The notes under the pieces are model-generated. The model was given only the letters and a program-made list of their open reading frames with translations. It had not been told where the DNA came from and searched no databases. The position numbers and the translations under genes were made by a program. Below are positions 21,764-32,608 of a stretch of DNA of 64,000 nucleotides, piece after piece; the first letter of the stretch is position 1; each line of letters opens with the position of its first letter. The stretch lies in contig CM055876.1 in the NCBI GenBank assembly GCA_029582165.1, positions 34,521,434 through 34,585,433 of the forward strand, written 5' to 3'. This DNA is from Portulaca oleracea. Lineage: Eukaryota > Streptophyta > Magnoliopsida > Caryophyllales > Portulacaceae.

Positions 21764-22064
21764 GGCTCCGGTTTTTATGTGGTTGGTTGCAGGGTGGTAC
21801 CACATCACACTGCGTTCTTTAATTTCTACCACAATTCACTGCACTACACTCTACCCTATAATCATTACCAGTATATTTCATCACTTTTCTTTCTCCTCAC
21901 TTTTCTCATCTACTTTTCACATTCTCTCACCTCACCCATCTCACTTACCATAACTCTCACCACAACTTACCACATTTCACCACGTTTTTTCAGATTCCAC
22001 CGCGCCGCGCCGCACTGCACTGCACCATTACCACACCGCACCAACTGTATAAAATAATGGAGCC
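21764..22064. mobile_element. MITE with GGCTCC terminal inverted repeats
   Basis: The left end GGCTCCGGTTTTTATGTGGT and the reversed right end GGCTCCATTATTTTATACAG are related. Next to them lie GGTTGCAGGGTGGTA and its counterpart. The interior is CA/CT-rich with ACCACA and CACTGCACTGCACC phrases. No clear target duplication. No coding capacity. Confidence 0.6.
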
Positions 22065-22093
22065 TAGATATCTTGTGCCAAAATTCATACCGT

Positions 22094-22097
<4 letters not shown>

Positions 22098-22167
<70 letters not shown>
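22098..22167. repeat. (AT)n microsatellite
   Basis: About 70 bp of uninterrupted AT repeats, followed by one copy of a roughly 45-bp sequence that recurs at 22825. Confidence 0.95.
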
Positions 22168-22170
<3 letters not shown>

Positions 22171-22229
22171 CGATTAGCAAACCCTATATATATATATGTA
22201 ATATACATGTATGCATATACATATATATA

Positions 22230-22819
22230 GGGTTATTTATATTTTGGACCTCGAAGTATAGAGGTATTTATTTTCTAGATCCTTAAGTTTCATTATTTAT
22301 ATTTGAGACCCTAAAGTTTATGGTTGAATAAAAAAGGACGTTAAAGTTTGTAGTTTGAAAAAAAAAACTCATGTACTGTTTTTCTTTTTCTTCCCTTGAT
22401 TGAATTTATCTCTCGATTAGCGTTAAACTTCAGGAGTAATGTTAAAACTGATATTAAAGCTATAATAAACATCTCTTATTCATGTTGGAACTAATTAGAT
22501 CCTGAAGTACCTCTAACTAGCTCCGCCATAAACGAGAAAGGTGTATTACAGCAGAGTCTAATTATTTCCGGCATGAATAAGAGATGTGTATTACAACTTA
22601 AATATAAGTTTTAAACTTAGTCCTAAAGTTTGGCGATAATCGGGAGATAAGTTAAAACATGGGAAGAAAAAGAAAAACAATACACGAGGCTTTTTTTTTT
22701 TCAAAACTACAAACTTTAAGGTCCTTTTTTATTCAACCATAAACTTTAGGGTCCAATGAAATTCAAAGGTCCAGAAAATAAATACATCTATACTTCAGGG
22801 TTCAAAATGCAAAAATCCC
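22230..22819. mobile_element. Long-arm foldback MITE
   Basis: This 590-bp element has imperfect inverted arms of about 170 bp. Both arms contain CTAAAGTTTATGGTTGAATA and TTAAAGTTTGTAGTTT, or their complements. The ends read GGGTTATTTATATTTTGGACC and, reversed, GGGATTTTTGCATTTTGAACC. Flanking 9-mers ATATATATA and ATATTCATA match at 7 of 9 positions, hinting at a Mutator-type insertion. It is enclosed by a 45-bp direct repeat (22163-22209 and 22825-22873). Confidence 0.65.
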
Positions 22820-22878
22820 ATATTCATATGAACGATTAACAAACCATATATATATATATATGTAATATGCATGGTTGA

Positions 22879-23208
22879 TCAACAAGTAACGAAGTCGTGT
22901 GGTCGCTTCCCACAGATTTCAAGGATAGAGAATGGGGAGAGAATGGGTTCCAAACCAAGATCGCGAGCGATAGCGCATAAGCAATCAGCGGCCTGTTGGT
23001 TGGTGAGGGTGGCGGTGGTTATGGCATTGCAGCAGGGTTGGACGTCGCCACCGATCTCGGTGCCACCACCCAGGGCTGTGCATGCCTGTATCAGGCTCCC
23101 CAGGTTTTGTTCAGAACAGGTGGCTCCGAAAGCCGAGCTTATGAACAGGCCAAAGAGGTTCAGGGTCACTAAAAGGGTCATTCTACATGTTTTTGTTCTA
23201 CTAGCCAT
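22879..23208 (-). CDS. Eight-cysteine lipid-transfer-like secreted protein
   Basis: Intronless 109-aa secreted protein, paralogue of the gene at 17736-18047. Signal peptide MTLLVTLNLFGLFISSAFGA is followed by the eight-cysteine chain: ATC, QAC, PCC, CLC, ICG and a final TC. It differs from its paralogue by a 4-6 residue glycine-rich insertion (GGGTEIGGDV) before the CC pair. The superfamily typically binds lipids or acts in defence or cuticle biology; the specific role is unknown. The stop codon lies a few bases from the right copy of the direct repeat that flanks the 22230-22819 MITE, so the insertion is immediately 3' of the gene. Confidence 0.83.
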   Translation of the reverse strand: MASRTKTCRMTLLVTLNLFGLFISSAFGATCSEQNLGSLIQACTALGGGTEIGGDVQPCCNAITTATLTNQQAADCLCAIARDLGLEPILSPFSILEICGKRPHDFVTC

Positions 23209-23278
23209 TGATCAGTAGATAGCAAGCTTGCTGGATGACGAGACTGTTTATTCAGCTTCCTATGGATCGCTCTCATTC

Positions 23279-23288
23279 TATATATATA
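23279..23288 (-). promoter_or_regulatory. Possible TATA box
   Basis: TATATATATA lies 71 bp upstream of the ATG at 23208, a suitable distance for a plant core promoter. Confidence 0.4.
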
Positions 23289-24390
23289 CGCTCATCATTC
23301 ACAATTCAATTATCTTACTCTTATATATACAATATTATATTATATTTATAATCTATCCAAATCATTCACGTCTACAACAATAACAACAAATTTTAATGTA
23401 GTCTTCTAAGGTCTTAGACAGTCCAGATGGAAACAATCTTTCATTCATGTGTATATAGAAGTCAAGAGTGCATGAAGAGGCTGATTTTAGCAGATTCAAT
23501 AGACAAAAACTTTTTGAAAAGCGAAAATAAAATCATTTTAAAATTTTTTAATTTTGTCTCTTAAATTTTTCGGAATCAATCTATTTATGTACTCTTGTGT
23601 ACGGGAGAATGTTGCCCACGTCTTAGTGTGTTCCAAAAAAAAGTTTGCGTCCAGAGGAAAACAAGGACTTTCTGTGTAACGAATGAGTAAATTCGATCAA
23701 AGTATTGTTTTACATGCTTTTTTGGTTAATAACGAATGATAAAAAAATTTATAATTGATAATTAATCAAAATTGTTAAAAAATTAATATAAAAAATTATA
23801 ATAAACACTAATTTATTGATCAATAAGGCAGTCATACCCCAAGTATACCCGATACTGCTTGCCCATATCATTTTGATCGACTGATATCAACGTCGCGTGC
23901 AAGAAATGCAATAAGTAACGTATCTTCTTCTTGATTTGGAAAGGAATAAAATCCAAATTAACATATATAGTAATATACTCATTATGGATAACATTATGGG
24001 GTGGATGGAAATAAAACAAATTTATAGATATCAAACTCGAAAAAAAAATAAATAAAAAAAGTCAAATGGATTTTATTAAAAAAAAATACAATGGGTATGA
24101 GATAGTATTTGGTCACAATGGGCCGGCTGGATCGGACAAGTATCATATTTTATTGTTATTGTAGGTAAGGCTAAGTTAAAAGGATAATAATAAGTGTCTT
24201 GAATCAAATTAATTAATAGTCATATTGAATTATTTATAACTCATATTTTTATAATTTTTAATAATATTTTCGATCTCTAGTAATTAAATATATTTATCAA
24301 CTATAAAAATGTAACATGTAGCAGCTAGATCAACAAATATAAATGATTTAGTATCATTATGAATATTTAGGAATATTGTTTGATAAGAGA
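23289..24390. other. Intergenic AT-rich region
   Basis: No gene, RNA or repeat could be supported. The 73-aa minus-strand frame at 23813-24034 has no recognisable motif. Confidence 0.4.
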
Positions 24391-24399
24391 ATACTGCTT

Positions 24400-24794
24400 G
24401 CAAAATGATAAACATCTTGCTGCAAGATGGTTTTTAACCATCTTGCATTTCACCTAAATCACTCATAAAATTAGATATAAGTATATTCAAATCATTATAA
24501 AGGTATATTTCATTATTTTGAGAGTTATTATAACCTATAAATAATATAAAAATATTTATTTATTTATATTTTTTCATAAATATAAAACTATGCATAAAAT
24601 GTGTATTTTTTACTTTGATTGATAATTAGCTATTATTTATATTCTTTTGACTTAGCAAATAAGTATTATACTCTTGTAGTTGATAAGTATAAATAATTAT
24701 TAGAGAAAATGTTATTAAAAGTTAACAAAATGTGAAATATAAATAATTCAAGATGGTTATTAACCATCTTGAGGCAAGATGTATATCATGATCC
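24400..24794. mobile_element. Mutator-type MITE with palindromic subtermini
   Basis: The ends GCAAAATGATAAACATCTTG and, reversed, GGATCATGATATACATCTTG match at most positions. They are flanked by a perfect 9-bp duplication ATACTGCTT (24391-24399 and 24795-24803). Just inside each end lies a self-complementary CAAGATGGTTA..TAACCATCTTG motif. The ends are related to those of the split element at 19500-21261. Confidence 0.8.
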
Positions 24795-24803
24795 ATACTG
24801 CTT

Positions 24804-25480
24804 AAACTTAAAGAAAAGATGTATGGTGTTATAATCAGACTAGCAATGTTATATAGTTCACTACTATAAATATGATTTTGTAAAGGAAAATTAAATTTGA
24901 ATAATCCCTACTTAGGACGATTGAAATTAACAATTTCTGCTTTAGACATATACTACGTACATTGATTCCTACTTTACATTTTTTTAGTTGCAAAGGATCA
25001 CCATTGAGTTAACATAAATTTACTCGGTGATTTGGTAACGTGACACCAGAAAAAATGACTTGGCTACTTTTTATTTAGGTTGATCTATACTTGTCATCCA
25101 CCACAAATTTGGGATTGTACATGTGTTAGCTTGCCCCACCCTATCTCCCTCAAACTTTACTCCCTTAGCTCCTTGCGTTCAATCTAAAACCCAGAACATT
25201 CATGGCATTCAACCTGAATGTCATTTTCTACCTACATCATTCAATGCAAAACATTATCAAAATTTTTACAATATTCAACCGAGAAAATTAACCAAAAGTC
25301 AAACCAAAGACACCAAAGGAGAGCCAAGATGAATTCTTATTTACCCTTCTTTACTCCTTTTAACTCTTATTTTTCTTACACTCTAATTGAGGTTTAAGGA
25401 AGAATTTAATGACATTATAACATACATAATACATAAATTGATCGTTCCATTTCTCCATGTCATGTGCAAGATCTCTCTCT
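24804..25480. other. Intergenic region
   Basis: No supported gene. A weak relative of the 4.1-kb foldback arm occurs near 24885-24960. Confidence 0.35.
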
Positions 25481-25515
25481 CATGCGCACACGCACACATC
25501 TCTCTCGCACTCACC

Positions 25516-25549
<34 letters not shown>

Positions 25550-25594
25550 CGCACACATGCCCACTCATCTCTCTTTCTCTCACATGCACACACA

Positions 25595-25633
<39 letters not shown>

Positions 25634-25674
25634 CGCATACATACCCACACATCTCTCTTTCTCTCGCACACAAA

Positions 25675-25772
<98 letters not shown>

Positions 25773-25787
25773 AGAGAGAGAGAGAGG
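25481..25787. repeat. Long (CT)n/(CA)n microsatellite with CT-to-GA switch
   Basis: Blocks of CT repeats alternate with CACACA and GTGCGCAC phrases. The longest CT run is 25684-25770, followed directly by (GA)n at 25771-25787, so the junction is self-complementary. All reading frames here (Ser-Leu or Arg-Glu repeats) are artefacts. Confidence 0.95.
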
Positions 25788-25908
25788 ACTGAAGGGGTGG
25801 ATAAATATTAGAGAGACAGGGGGGAAGGGAGTAGGGGGTAAAGAGAGAATGAACATAGAACTAATGTATGAGTGTCATTATATTACATATAATATGAAAG
25901 AGCAAATA

Positions 25909-25930
25909 TGTTGGGATTCACCCATGAACT
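25909..25930 (+). repeat. Orphan TRIM LTR start
   Basis: TGTTGGGATTCACCCATGA matches the first 19 bases of the nearby TRIM LTR and then diverges. Confidence 0.6.
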
Positions 25931-26024
25931 CCTACCCTCATTTACTCTTATGAAATCCTACCCATTTTTAACTTTCCTCCCAAGCGGATCCTTAATGTGG
26001 AGGATAAATTTCCAGCATTCATAT

Positions 26025-26652
26025 TGTTGGGATTCACCCATGAGTAAAAATGTCCCACATCGGAAAAGTAAAGAGAAAGAACATGGTATATCAGTCGAGT
26101 GGGCTACTCCTCTGAACACCAATTGGTTTTAAGATGGAACCTCACTTAACTTGTGTACCACGGGCCTTGGTTGCAGTGGGATCCCGCCTTGGATCTCCCA
26201 AACAAGTGGTATCAGAGTTGATGGTTTGTTCGGCTGGGCGCAAGGTGCAAGAAGGTGGTCCAGTAAAAATCACCACGGACAGGAGCAGGGGTATTGGCGC
26301 GTGCGCGGCTAGGTCTCCTATATGCGTAGAGTGGTCGCATGAAACTCAGGTGGAGTAGGGTGCGACTCTATAAAGTAAGGTGCGGCTATGAAGGGCTCTT
26401 GATGGTGACTTGAAACCTTGGCGAAAAGCTTCTGATCAAGTGGAGAGACTCGTGTATAAAGGGGAAGATCGTTGGGATTCACCCATGAGTAAAAATATCC
26501 CACATCGGAAAAGTAAAGTGAAAGGACGTCATGGTATATAAGTTAAGTGGGCTACTCCTCTTAATACCAATTGGTTTTAAGATGGAACCTCACTTAACTT
26601 ATGTACCTTGGGTCTTGGTTGAAGTGGGCTCCCGCCTTGGACCTCCCCGACA
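26025..26652 (+). mobile_element. TRIM retrotransposon (terminal-repeat retrotransposon in miniature)
   Basis: Two direct LTRs of about 180 bp (26025-26204 and 26470-26652) share TTGGGATTCACCCATGAGTA, CCCACATCGGAAAAGTAAAG, a TATAA-like core and CCAATTGGTTTTAAGATGGA. A primer-binding site TGGTATCAGAG, complementary to the 3' end of initiator tRNA-Met, follows the first LTR at 26207-26217. A purine-rich tract AAAGGGGAAGA precedes the second (about 26459-26468). Possible target duplication CATAT/CATGT. There is no coding capacity, so it must have been mobilised in trans. Confidence 0.88.
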
Positions 26653-27711
26653 CATGTATATCAATAAAGCATAGGGGCATAGAACTCATGGTTATCAATT
26701 GCACCAAAGAGGTGGTTGCCACTTGCCACTTTTATCTTCCACGCTCCCCATCATGGTTCAAGTTTTGATGGAAGCTAAATATTTTCACGTCATCAGCAAT
26801 TTAGTACTGACATGTTAAGTTCTTCTGTAGTTACCTCTAAGACCGAGATCCGTGGACAAGCCAAATTTACCTAGTCAAATATACTCATCAATTGCTCCAC
26901 GTTTTAACAAATGAAGTTTGTCTGGTCCCTCCTTCATATGTTATATTCATAGGCTTTTTTCAGCAATTCTGGTTGGATTATATGTTTGTCTGTTGATTAT
27001 TCATACATAGGACCCATATCCTCTACTTTTTAGGTTTTACTCATTATTTACCACTAGGCTAGAGAGAAAGTTTGGTCCTTGCTAAAAGAAAATGGTTGAA
27101 TACATGTTCTCAAGTAACTAAGCCTAGCCAAAGAATTTGGGCTTGTTGATAAGATATAGAATGTTTGGCATTCTTCCAACATGTTGGCCCCTCACCCTCA
27201 TCTTAGTGAACATACAATAGGAAACAAAAGTTTAGACTCCTCACTTTGAAAATACAAAATTAAGACAATAGTGGAAAACATTTGGACAGAGAATAGAAAG
27301 GTACTATTCCTCCTTGTTCCTAATTATATCACCATTCTTTCCACTAAGGTAGCAGTAGGTCCATGGACGGATTTGTATTATGTTTAGCTCAGAACAAATT
27401 TAAATAGTATTCTATTATATATGGGGATGATATTGTATATTTATGTTGAATGAATATTCTAAAAATAGGAATAAAATACTAGCTAGTAAGAATCGGATGT
27501 CTACTTTAATACAAGAGTCTAACTATCCGTACAAGAAGTTTAAACTGCCTATTATGCATTGTAAAAATTTATGTTATAGTTATATTATTATTAAGTGGAC
27601 ACCCTCAATTTTAATATCCGAATTTGCCATTGAGTAGGTCAATGGTTTAAGGACATCAACCAACATTATAAGATCTCGTTCGACACCTTCCCTTTGGTAA
27701 GCATAAAAAAG
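26653..27711. other. Intergenic region before the orphan membrane ORF
   Basis: No domain or repeat could be recognised. This could hold the promoter or 5' exons of the ORF at 27712. Confidence 0.3.
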
Positions 27712-28188
27712 ATGTATTACCTTGACCTACGATTTGTGATTATATTCATCGCAAAGATTTTCAATCTCCACACAAGCATGACCATAAACAAGTCGAGTTT
27801 TGAGGAAGAAATGATCGAGTTCGAGGTTGCGAAGCTCATAACCATGGTTATTTTACTAACCACATTTCTCTTCACATCGCTCAAAGTCCCCATCTTTCCT
27901 CGTTCGAACCACGACAACATTAATGCAATTCATATTCGAATACAATGTGGCGATTTCTCTCTTCCTCTTGTTGTTTTGATGCTAACATTTGGTGTCTCAT
28001 CCCCATATTTGTTTTGGTATGTTTTTCCTGTCACTTTGTTGCTGTCTGTTTGGTTTGAGCAACTAAGCTTGAGGTTTTTGCGTGTTTGGGTTTGGATTAA
28101 AGATCTTCTCTTGGGAATTCCTGCATGCATATGCAGCATCAACGTCAGTACTTCACTGCTCCTCCAAGACGTAGAAGCTGGCCCCTGA
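27712..28188 (+). CDS. Hypothetical small multi-pass membrane protein
   Basis: I do not recognise this protein. The ATG at 27712 opens 158 codons; the in-frame sequence extends upstream without ATG to a TTG at 27694. Predicted hydrophobic segments lie at about residues 6-18, 40-58 (LITMVILLTTFLFTSLKV) and 85-115 (two spans around VVLMLTFGVSSP and FWYVFPVTLLLSVWF), plus an amphipathic tail with WVWIKDLLLGIPACICSI. An acidic stretch SSFEEEMIEFEVAK precedes the second segment. The base composition is more gene-like than its surroundings. GTAAGC just before the ATG could be a splice donor of an upstream exon, in which case the true gene model differs. It may also be a decayed gene. Confidence 0.4.
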   Translation: MYYLDLRFVIIFIAKIFNLHTSMTINKSSFEEEMIEFEVAKLITMVILLTTFLFTSLKVPIFPRSNHDNINAIHIRIQCGDFSLPLVVLMLTFGVSSPYLFWYVFPVTLLLSVWFEQLSLRFLRVWVWIKDLLLGIPACICSINVSTSLLLQDVEAGP

Positions 28189-29079
28189 TCAGCTCAACGT
28201 GCATGTATACATATATATCACTAGTTTGCATGCAACCTTTATATATAGTACGTACGTAGCTTCCCATTATTAGGAACTAAGTGGTATATACATATATATC
28301 ACTAGTATTTGTGTTATATTTAACAATATGTATTGTAAATTAATGATATGAAGCAATGCCCTTATCTAAATGTATTGTAAACAGGCTTGGTTTTCGAGGG
28401 GGTTTTCTTTTTTTTTTTTCCGAGAAATTAACGGGCAATGACCCTTTTATTCAAGCACCAAAGAGCCATATGTCATGTTCTTGTACTTTTAGTGTATAAT
28501 TTTGTGAATATATGTGTGATTTTATGGACATACTTATATAAGTGAGCATGCTCGTAAATTAACAAATATACACATGCTCATAAAATAAAAACCGCAAAGT
28601 AAAAGTTATAAATATATGATCATGTAAAATTATAAACCCAAGTTGCGAATCAAAGACGATCAAAGAATGAAATTTATGTCCATAAATTTATACATGTGGA
28701 ATCATATATAAATTAAAATTACACACACATATATGTGTGTGCGCGCGCACGAGCACCCATAAAACTCATTTAGGAAATATAAGAACATGATACTCCTGGA
28801 AATATATTCCAATTTTCAGTATACTTAAAACGTTCCAAGGGAATAATAAAAATAAAAATAATCCCTAGCTCTAAATATTTAGGAAAAGTATGTCTCAAAA
28901 TATTAGTCACGTTTTTTTAATAAAAAAAATAAACTTGAAGAAAGGGGAGTGGACCTTGACTCTACAAAACAACTTTCAGAACAAAAAAATCTTGCTCCTG
29001 TTCCTAGCAAAGCCACCAAAGCAAGTGTTAATAAGAATGAGGCAGGTGGAAATTAAAGTCAAAATAAAAGTAACTCATT
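28189..29079. other. Intergenic region left of the retrotransposon block
   Basis: AT-rich DNA with an alternating purine-pyrimidine stretch at 28725-28752 (ACACATATATGTGTG then CGCGCG), potentially Z-forming. No gene is supported. Confidence 0.4.
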
Positions 29080-29116
29080 GTTTACCTTTGAAAATATTCA
29101 TGAATATTTACAAAGG
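29080..29116 (+). repeat. Outer part of left inverted-repeat arm, separated by the retroelement
   Basis: GTTTACCTTTGAAAATATTC followed by ATGAATATTTACAAAGG pairs with the reverse complement of 55066-55103 (GGTTACCTTTGAAGATATCC and so on). The arm resumes at 54404 after the inserted retroelement. Confidence 0.7.
29112..29116. repeat. Left target-site duplication AAAGG of the outer retroelement
   Basis: AAAGG directly precedes TGTAGACACCC. The same five bases follow GGGTGTCTACA at 54399-54403. Confidence 0.9.
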
Positions 29117-30980
29117 TGTAGACACCCAAAAAATGTCTCATAATTATTGTAATTATTTTTATTTTTATTTTAGTTTAGGAAAATGCCAAGAATTTTGAAA
29201 TGCAAAAAAGATGAAGAAATGATGGAAAAACCCAAAAAAAAAAGTCATCACAAAAAAAGCCCAATCCAAACAGCCCAAAAAAGTAAAGCCTGGCACGCGG
29301 CCCAAAGCAGGATTGCAACCTGGATATGGGCATGCCTGCAGGTATTCTGGTGAGTTATGCCCAACCCAGGTCACCTCGGGAAGCGTGCCCACCTCGGAAG
29401 GCGTGCAACTGGGCTTCTCCCCGGTCGGGCCGGGTTGCCTCGGGAAGCGTCGGCCTCGAAGTGAACCCACCTCGAAAGCGCACTGGCTTCTCAGCCCAAA
29501 GATACCGGCAGGTATTTGGGCGGGTCAGGCCCGACCCGGTTACCTCGAGAAGCGCGCTGACCTAGGGAAACGCGCACTGGCGCGCCCAAAGCCCAAAGAT
29601 GCTGCAGTATCGTGGGCGGTCGCCTCGACCGGGCGCCCATCCGCCTCGGGAAACGTGCCATGACCTATTTTTTCGCGCAGCCGGGCCTGATACTTGGCGG
29701 TATTATGCCGTATTTTTCCCCTCATTTTTGACCTAAATTCCCAACCCCAATTCCTCCTATAAAAACCCCTCTCATCTCCCATTTCATCCTACACCGAAAT
29801 CACCCTGGAGTATTGACACTTGGTGATTTCATCTTCTCTTCCCCCTCTTTATCTCTTTCATCTTGCATACACTTTAATTGGCATATTATTTGCTTTCTCT
29901 TTCTCTATCTTTTCTTCATGCATATTATTTTGTAACTTGAGTTAATCCTAAACTCGACCTAAATAATATGGATTATTCGTGAATAAAGGTGCGCTTGTAT
30001 TTAATTCTTTTATTTTTTGTATTTATTTCTTGTTCAATTACCGCATTTGTATGTAACTAAATAACATCAATCACAATAATTAATACTCCGTTCTACTCTC
30101 TTCTTTCCCTTCTCTTTTTTATTTTTTTAACCGGTCTAGTAAAGTCCATTCGTTGAACGGGCGGATTCGGGGATTTTATTCCCGAATTCGTAACCTTACC
30201 CCCGGATCCGAATCTCGTGGTTCGTGGTTTGTGGAGTCACTTTTTTTTGAGTTTATTAATTCTCGTTCAAAAATTAATTGGTGACTCTCTCCTCTTTTCT
30301 TTCTTTTATTTATTTTTCGAGTTTCATTTTTTCCGGATTTCAGAAAGCGGATCGTGAAAATAAAAGTTTTTTTTTTTTGGGTCCGGATCCCTAAGTTCGG
30401 AAGTCGGCTCCGAGGTCGGGACGGACAGAATACCTGGCGGTATTCTGGCCCGACCCACGGCCCGGACCTGACTTCCAGATCGGTACTCGCTTCGACATCG
30501 ACCCACGATACTGCGCAGTATCGCAGCGACGAGTCGGTCTCGGGTTCGAATCCCCCGGTTTGCAGTTTTCTTTTATTTCTTCGGTTTCGTTTTCCTGTTT
30601 TCTGCTTATCTCGTAGAGTAAATAAAATCTCCAACTAAAAAATGTATTTTCCAAAAAAAAAGAGTTTAAGCAATACCTTTTTCCGGACCACTGACTCACA
30701 ATACCTGCAGGTATTGCTATAGTGAGTCGTCCCGAGCCCAATCCCGAGACTCTCTGCGCTATCTCCTTTTGTTTCTTCCGTTTTCTTTTTTCTTCCTTTT
30801 TTCGTTTTCCGTTTATTTCTTTGAGTAAGTAAAAATTTCGAAGAAAAAAGAGTTTATTCAAATTTTAAGTTTGATTTATTTTAAACGGAAATTCGAGCTA
30901 ATCTTCTAAAAGAAAAGACACCCCTTTCGACTCGCTGTTTACCGCGAGGGACACCGACGGGGATTTTCCCGGGTCCCACA
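29117..30980 (+). repeat. LTR1 of the outer retroelement
   Basis: Begins TGTAGACACCC and ends GGTCCCACA. It contains at least six near-palindromes of the ATACC-NNNN-GGTAT type, including perfect 18-mers CGATACTGCGCAGTATCG (30506-30523) and CAATACCTGCAGGTATTG (30699-30716). Confidence 0.9.
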
Positions 30981-30982
30981 AA

Positions 30983-31000
30983 TGGCGACTCCACTGGGGA
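30983..31000 (+). other. Primer-binding site of the outer retroelement
   Basis: TGGCGACTCCACTGGGGA lies two bases after LTR1. Its position and TGG start are those of a tRNA primer-binding site. It resembles the site type used by Tat/Ogre elements, probably tRNA-Arg; I could not check the tRNA match. Confidence 0.65.
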
Positions 31001-31741
31001 CTTACTTTAAGAGGGTAAAACTTGAAAAACCGATTTTTAAAATTTTTGGGTAGAAAAGGAGAAATTAATTTTTGTAATTTTTATTATTTAGTTAGGCATC
31101 GTGCATGCGGACCTCCATCTCGGTTTTTAATAAATCGGGATGAACCCAAAGGCACCGTCTAGGTTAACCCAATTTTCCTTTTGGGTAAAGTATATTTTCG
31201 AATTCAAGGAATGAACCCTACATTTCGAGAATGTCGCGAATTGCTTTCCCACTCATGAAACACTCCAAAATTATCGGGATTATGAATTTATATTTTCTCT
31301 TTAATTTTGCGAGAAACACACGAGTCACACTACTATGAACTCCATAGAATTAGTGACGAGTGAGAGACATGAGTATGATAGTTTTAGGTACCCGACCTTA
31401 AACCTTTGAACATAGAACCTTGGTTAGGTGCATTACCCATTTTGTATGCTATGTTGACTCAATCTTATGATAGCCCGATAGACTTTCCCCGTACATAGTC
31501 TCATCTTAGGCTAGAGGTCGTCATGCAAGCCCAATGTTGGGTGAGTCAGGTCAAAAGGAAAAAATTAGCATATAGGCATGGCCTGCATTAGGTTGTCTCA
31601 TATAGGTCGCTAGGTCTTTGAGTAAGTCAATGTCAGGGTTAATTTTTGAAGTTTATGGTTTCCATACAGGCAGAATAAGGATTCAGTGACCGACTTTGAA
31701 TTCGAAGTAAACAAATTGCCTTCTTTGCACCACTGTCTCTA

Positions 31742-32608
31742 ATGGCTTCCAACAGAATACTTAGCAACAGTGAATTCGGTCTCTTCATCTCCCAACAGTT
31801 GACTGAAGCTTCACAGCAAATGCAACGCAATGATAGGAGAATAGATGAAATCATTGATACACTAGCAAGGATGAATGATAGGCTGAATTTTCTTGATGAA
31901 GAGGAAAGCGACAACCATCACAACAAAATATCAGGCATGCATGAAATAGAGAGAGAGATCCTTATGTCTGCAAATCACAATATGGACACGAGACTCACTT
32001 CTATTCTTAGAGACGATCAACCACATAGGTTCAACTTACCAAGGGTGAAGTCCCCTTCAACTGAGAAGGAGGATCAAACCCCGGCCTCACTCACGAGAGG
32101 AGATCAAGAAAAAAGATATGGCGAACGAGAATGTTCTTTTGTTGACAAACTCTTTACCACAATAATTCAAATGCAATCACGCATGGAAGGCCTGGACCGA
32201 ACAATGGACATGATTCTTTGGACTCTACAAAACGATAGAAGGATGGCCAATATCGAACATTGCATCAAAGAAAATATAGGAGGAGGATCATCATCGACGG
32301 GGTTGTATGACATCCGTCAAAGGGCTCTTAATTCCTTTGCTAGAAATGCTAAACCGCGACAACCCGTGTCTTTCACTCCGATCTCCACTACCTATGTGGA
32401 GGCTCTCGACTGTCTCCTCAAGGAAGGAAGGATCAAGCTTCCCTCTATTCGAGCTGAACCTGAAGTCAAAAGCAGAACTTGGGATGCTGACAAGTTCTGC
32501 AAATATCATAGAATGCGAGGTCATGACACCGAGAAATGCAATATTCTCAAGGACAAGATAGAAGAGATGCTCCAATCCGGGGAGCTGTCACTGCCAATCG
32601 CAGAGTAG
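31742..32608 (+). CDS. Gag-like protein of the outer retroelement
   Basis: This 288-aa ORF is the only recognisable coding region of the outer element. The N-terminal two thirds are polar and probably coiled coil (repeated QQMQRNDRRIDEI and FVDKLFTTIIQMQSRMEGLD type segments). The C terminus (about residues 250-283) has FCKYHRMRGHDTEKCNILKD followed by KIEEMLQSGEL, a C-x2-H..G-H..C zinc-finger-like motif usual in Tat/Ogre gag proteins. The central retrotransposon gag (capsid) domain appears to be missing or highly reduced. No pol follows in any frame. It looks like a gag-only, non-autonomous derivative that depends on a relative for replication. Confidence 0.75.
   Translation: MASNRILSNSEFGLFISQQLTEASQQMQRNDRRIDEIIDTLARMNDRLNFLDEEESDNHHNKISGMHEIEREILMSANHNMDTRLTSILRDDQPHRFNLPRVKSPSTEKEDQTPASLTRGDQEKRYGERECSFVDKLFTTIIQMQSRMEGLDRTMDMILWTLQNDRRMANIEHCIKENIGGGSSSTGLYDIRQRALNSFARNAKPRQPVSFTPISTTYVEALDCLLKEGRIKLPSIRAEPEVKSRTWDADKFCKYHRMRGHDTEKCNILKDKIEEMLQSGELSLPIAE

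Noticed and set aside
25383..25953. Several ORFs (60-188 aa) of Ser-Leu or Arg-Glu repeats
   Set aside because: They are translations of the CT/GA microsatellite in every frame and have no start context or domain.
29313..30861. ORFs of 80-156 aa in LTR1 on both strands
   Set aside because: They are GC-rich LTR sequence with palindromes. The same frames recur, broken, in LTR3, and there is no domain.
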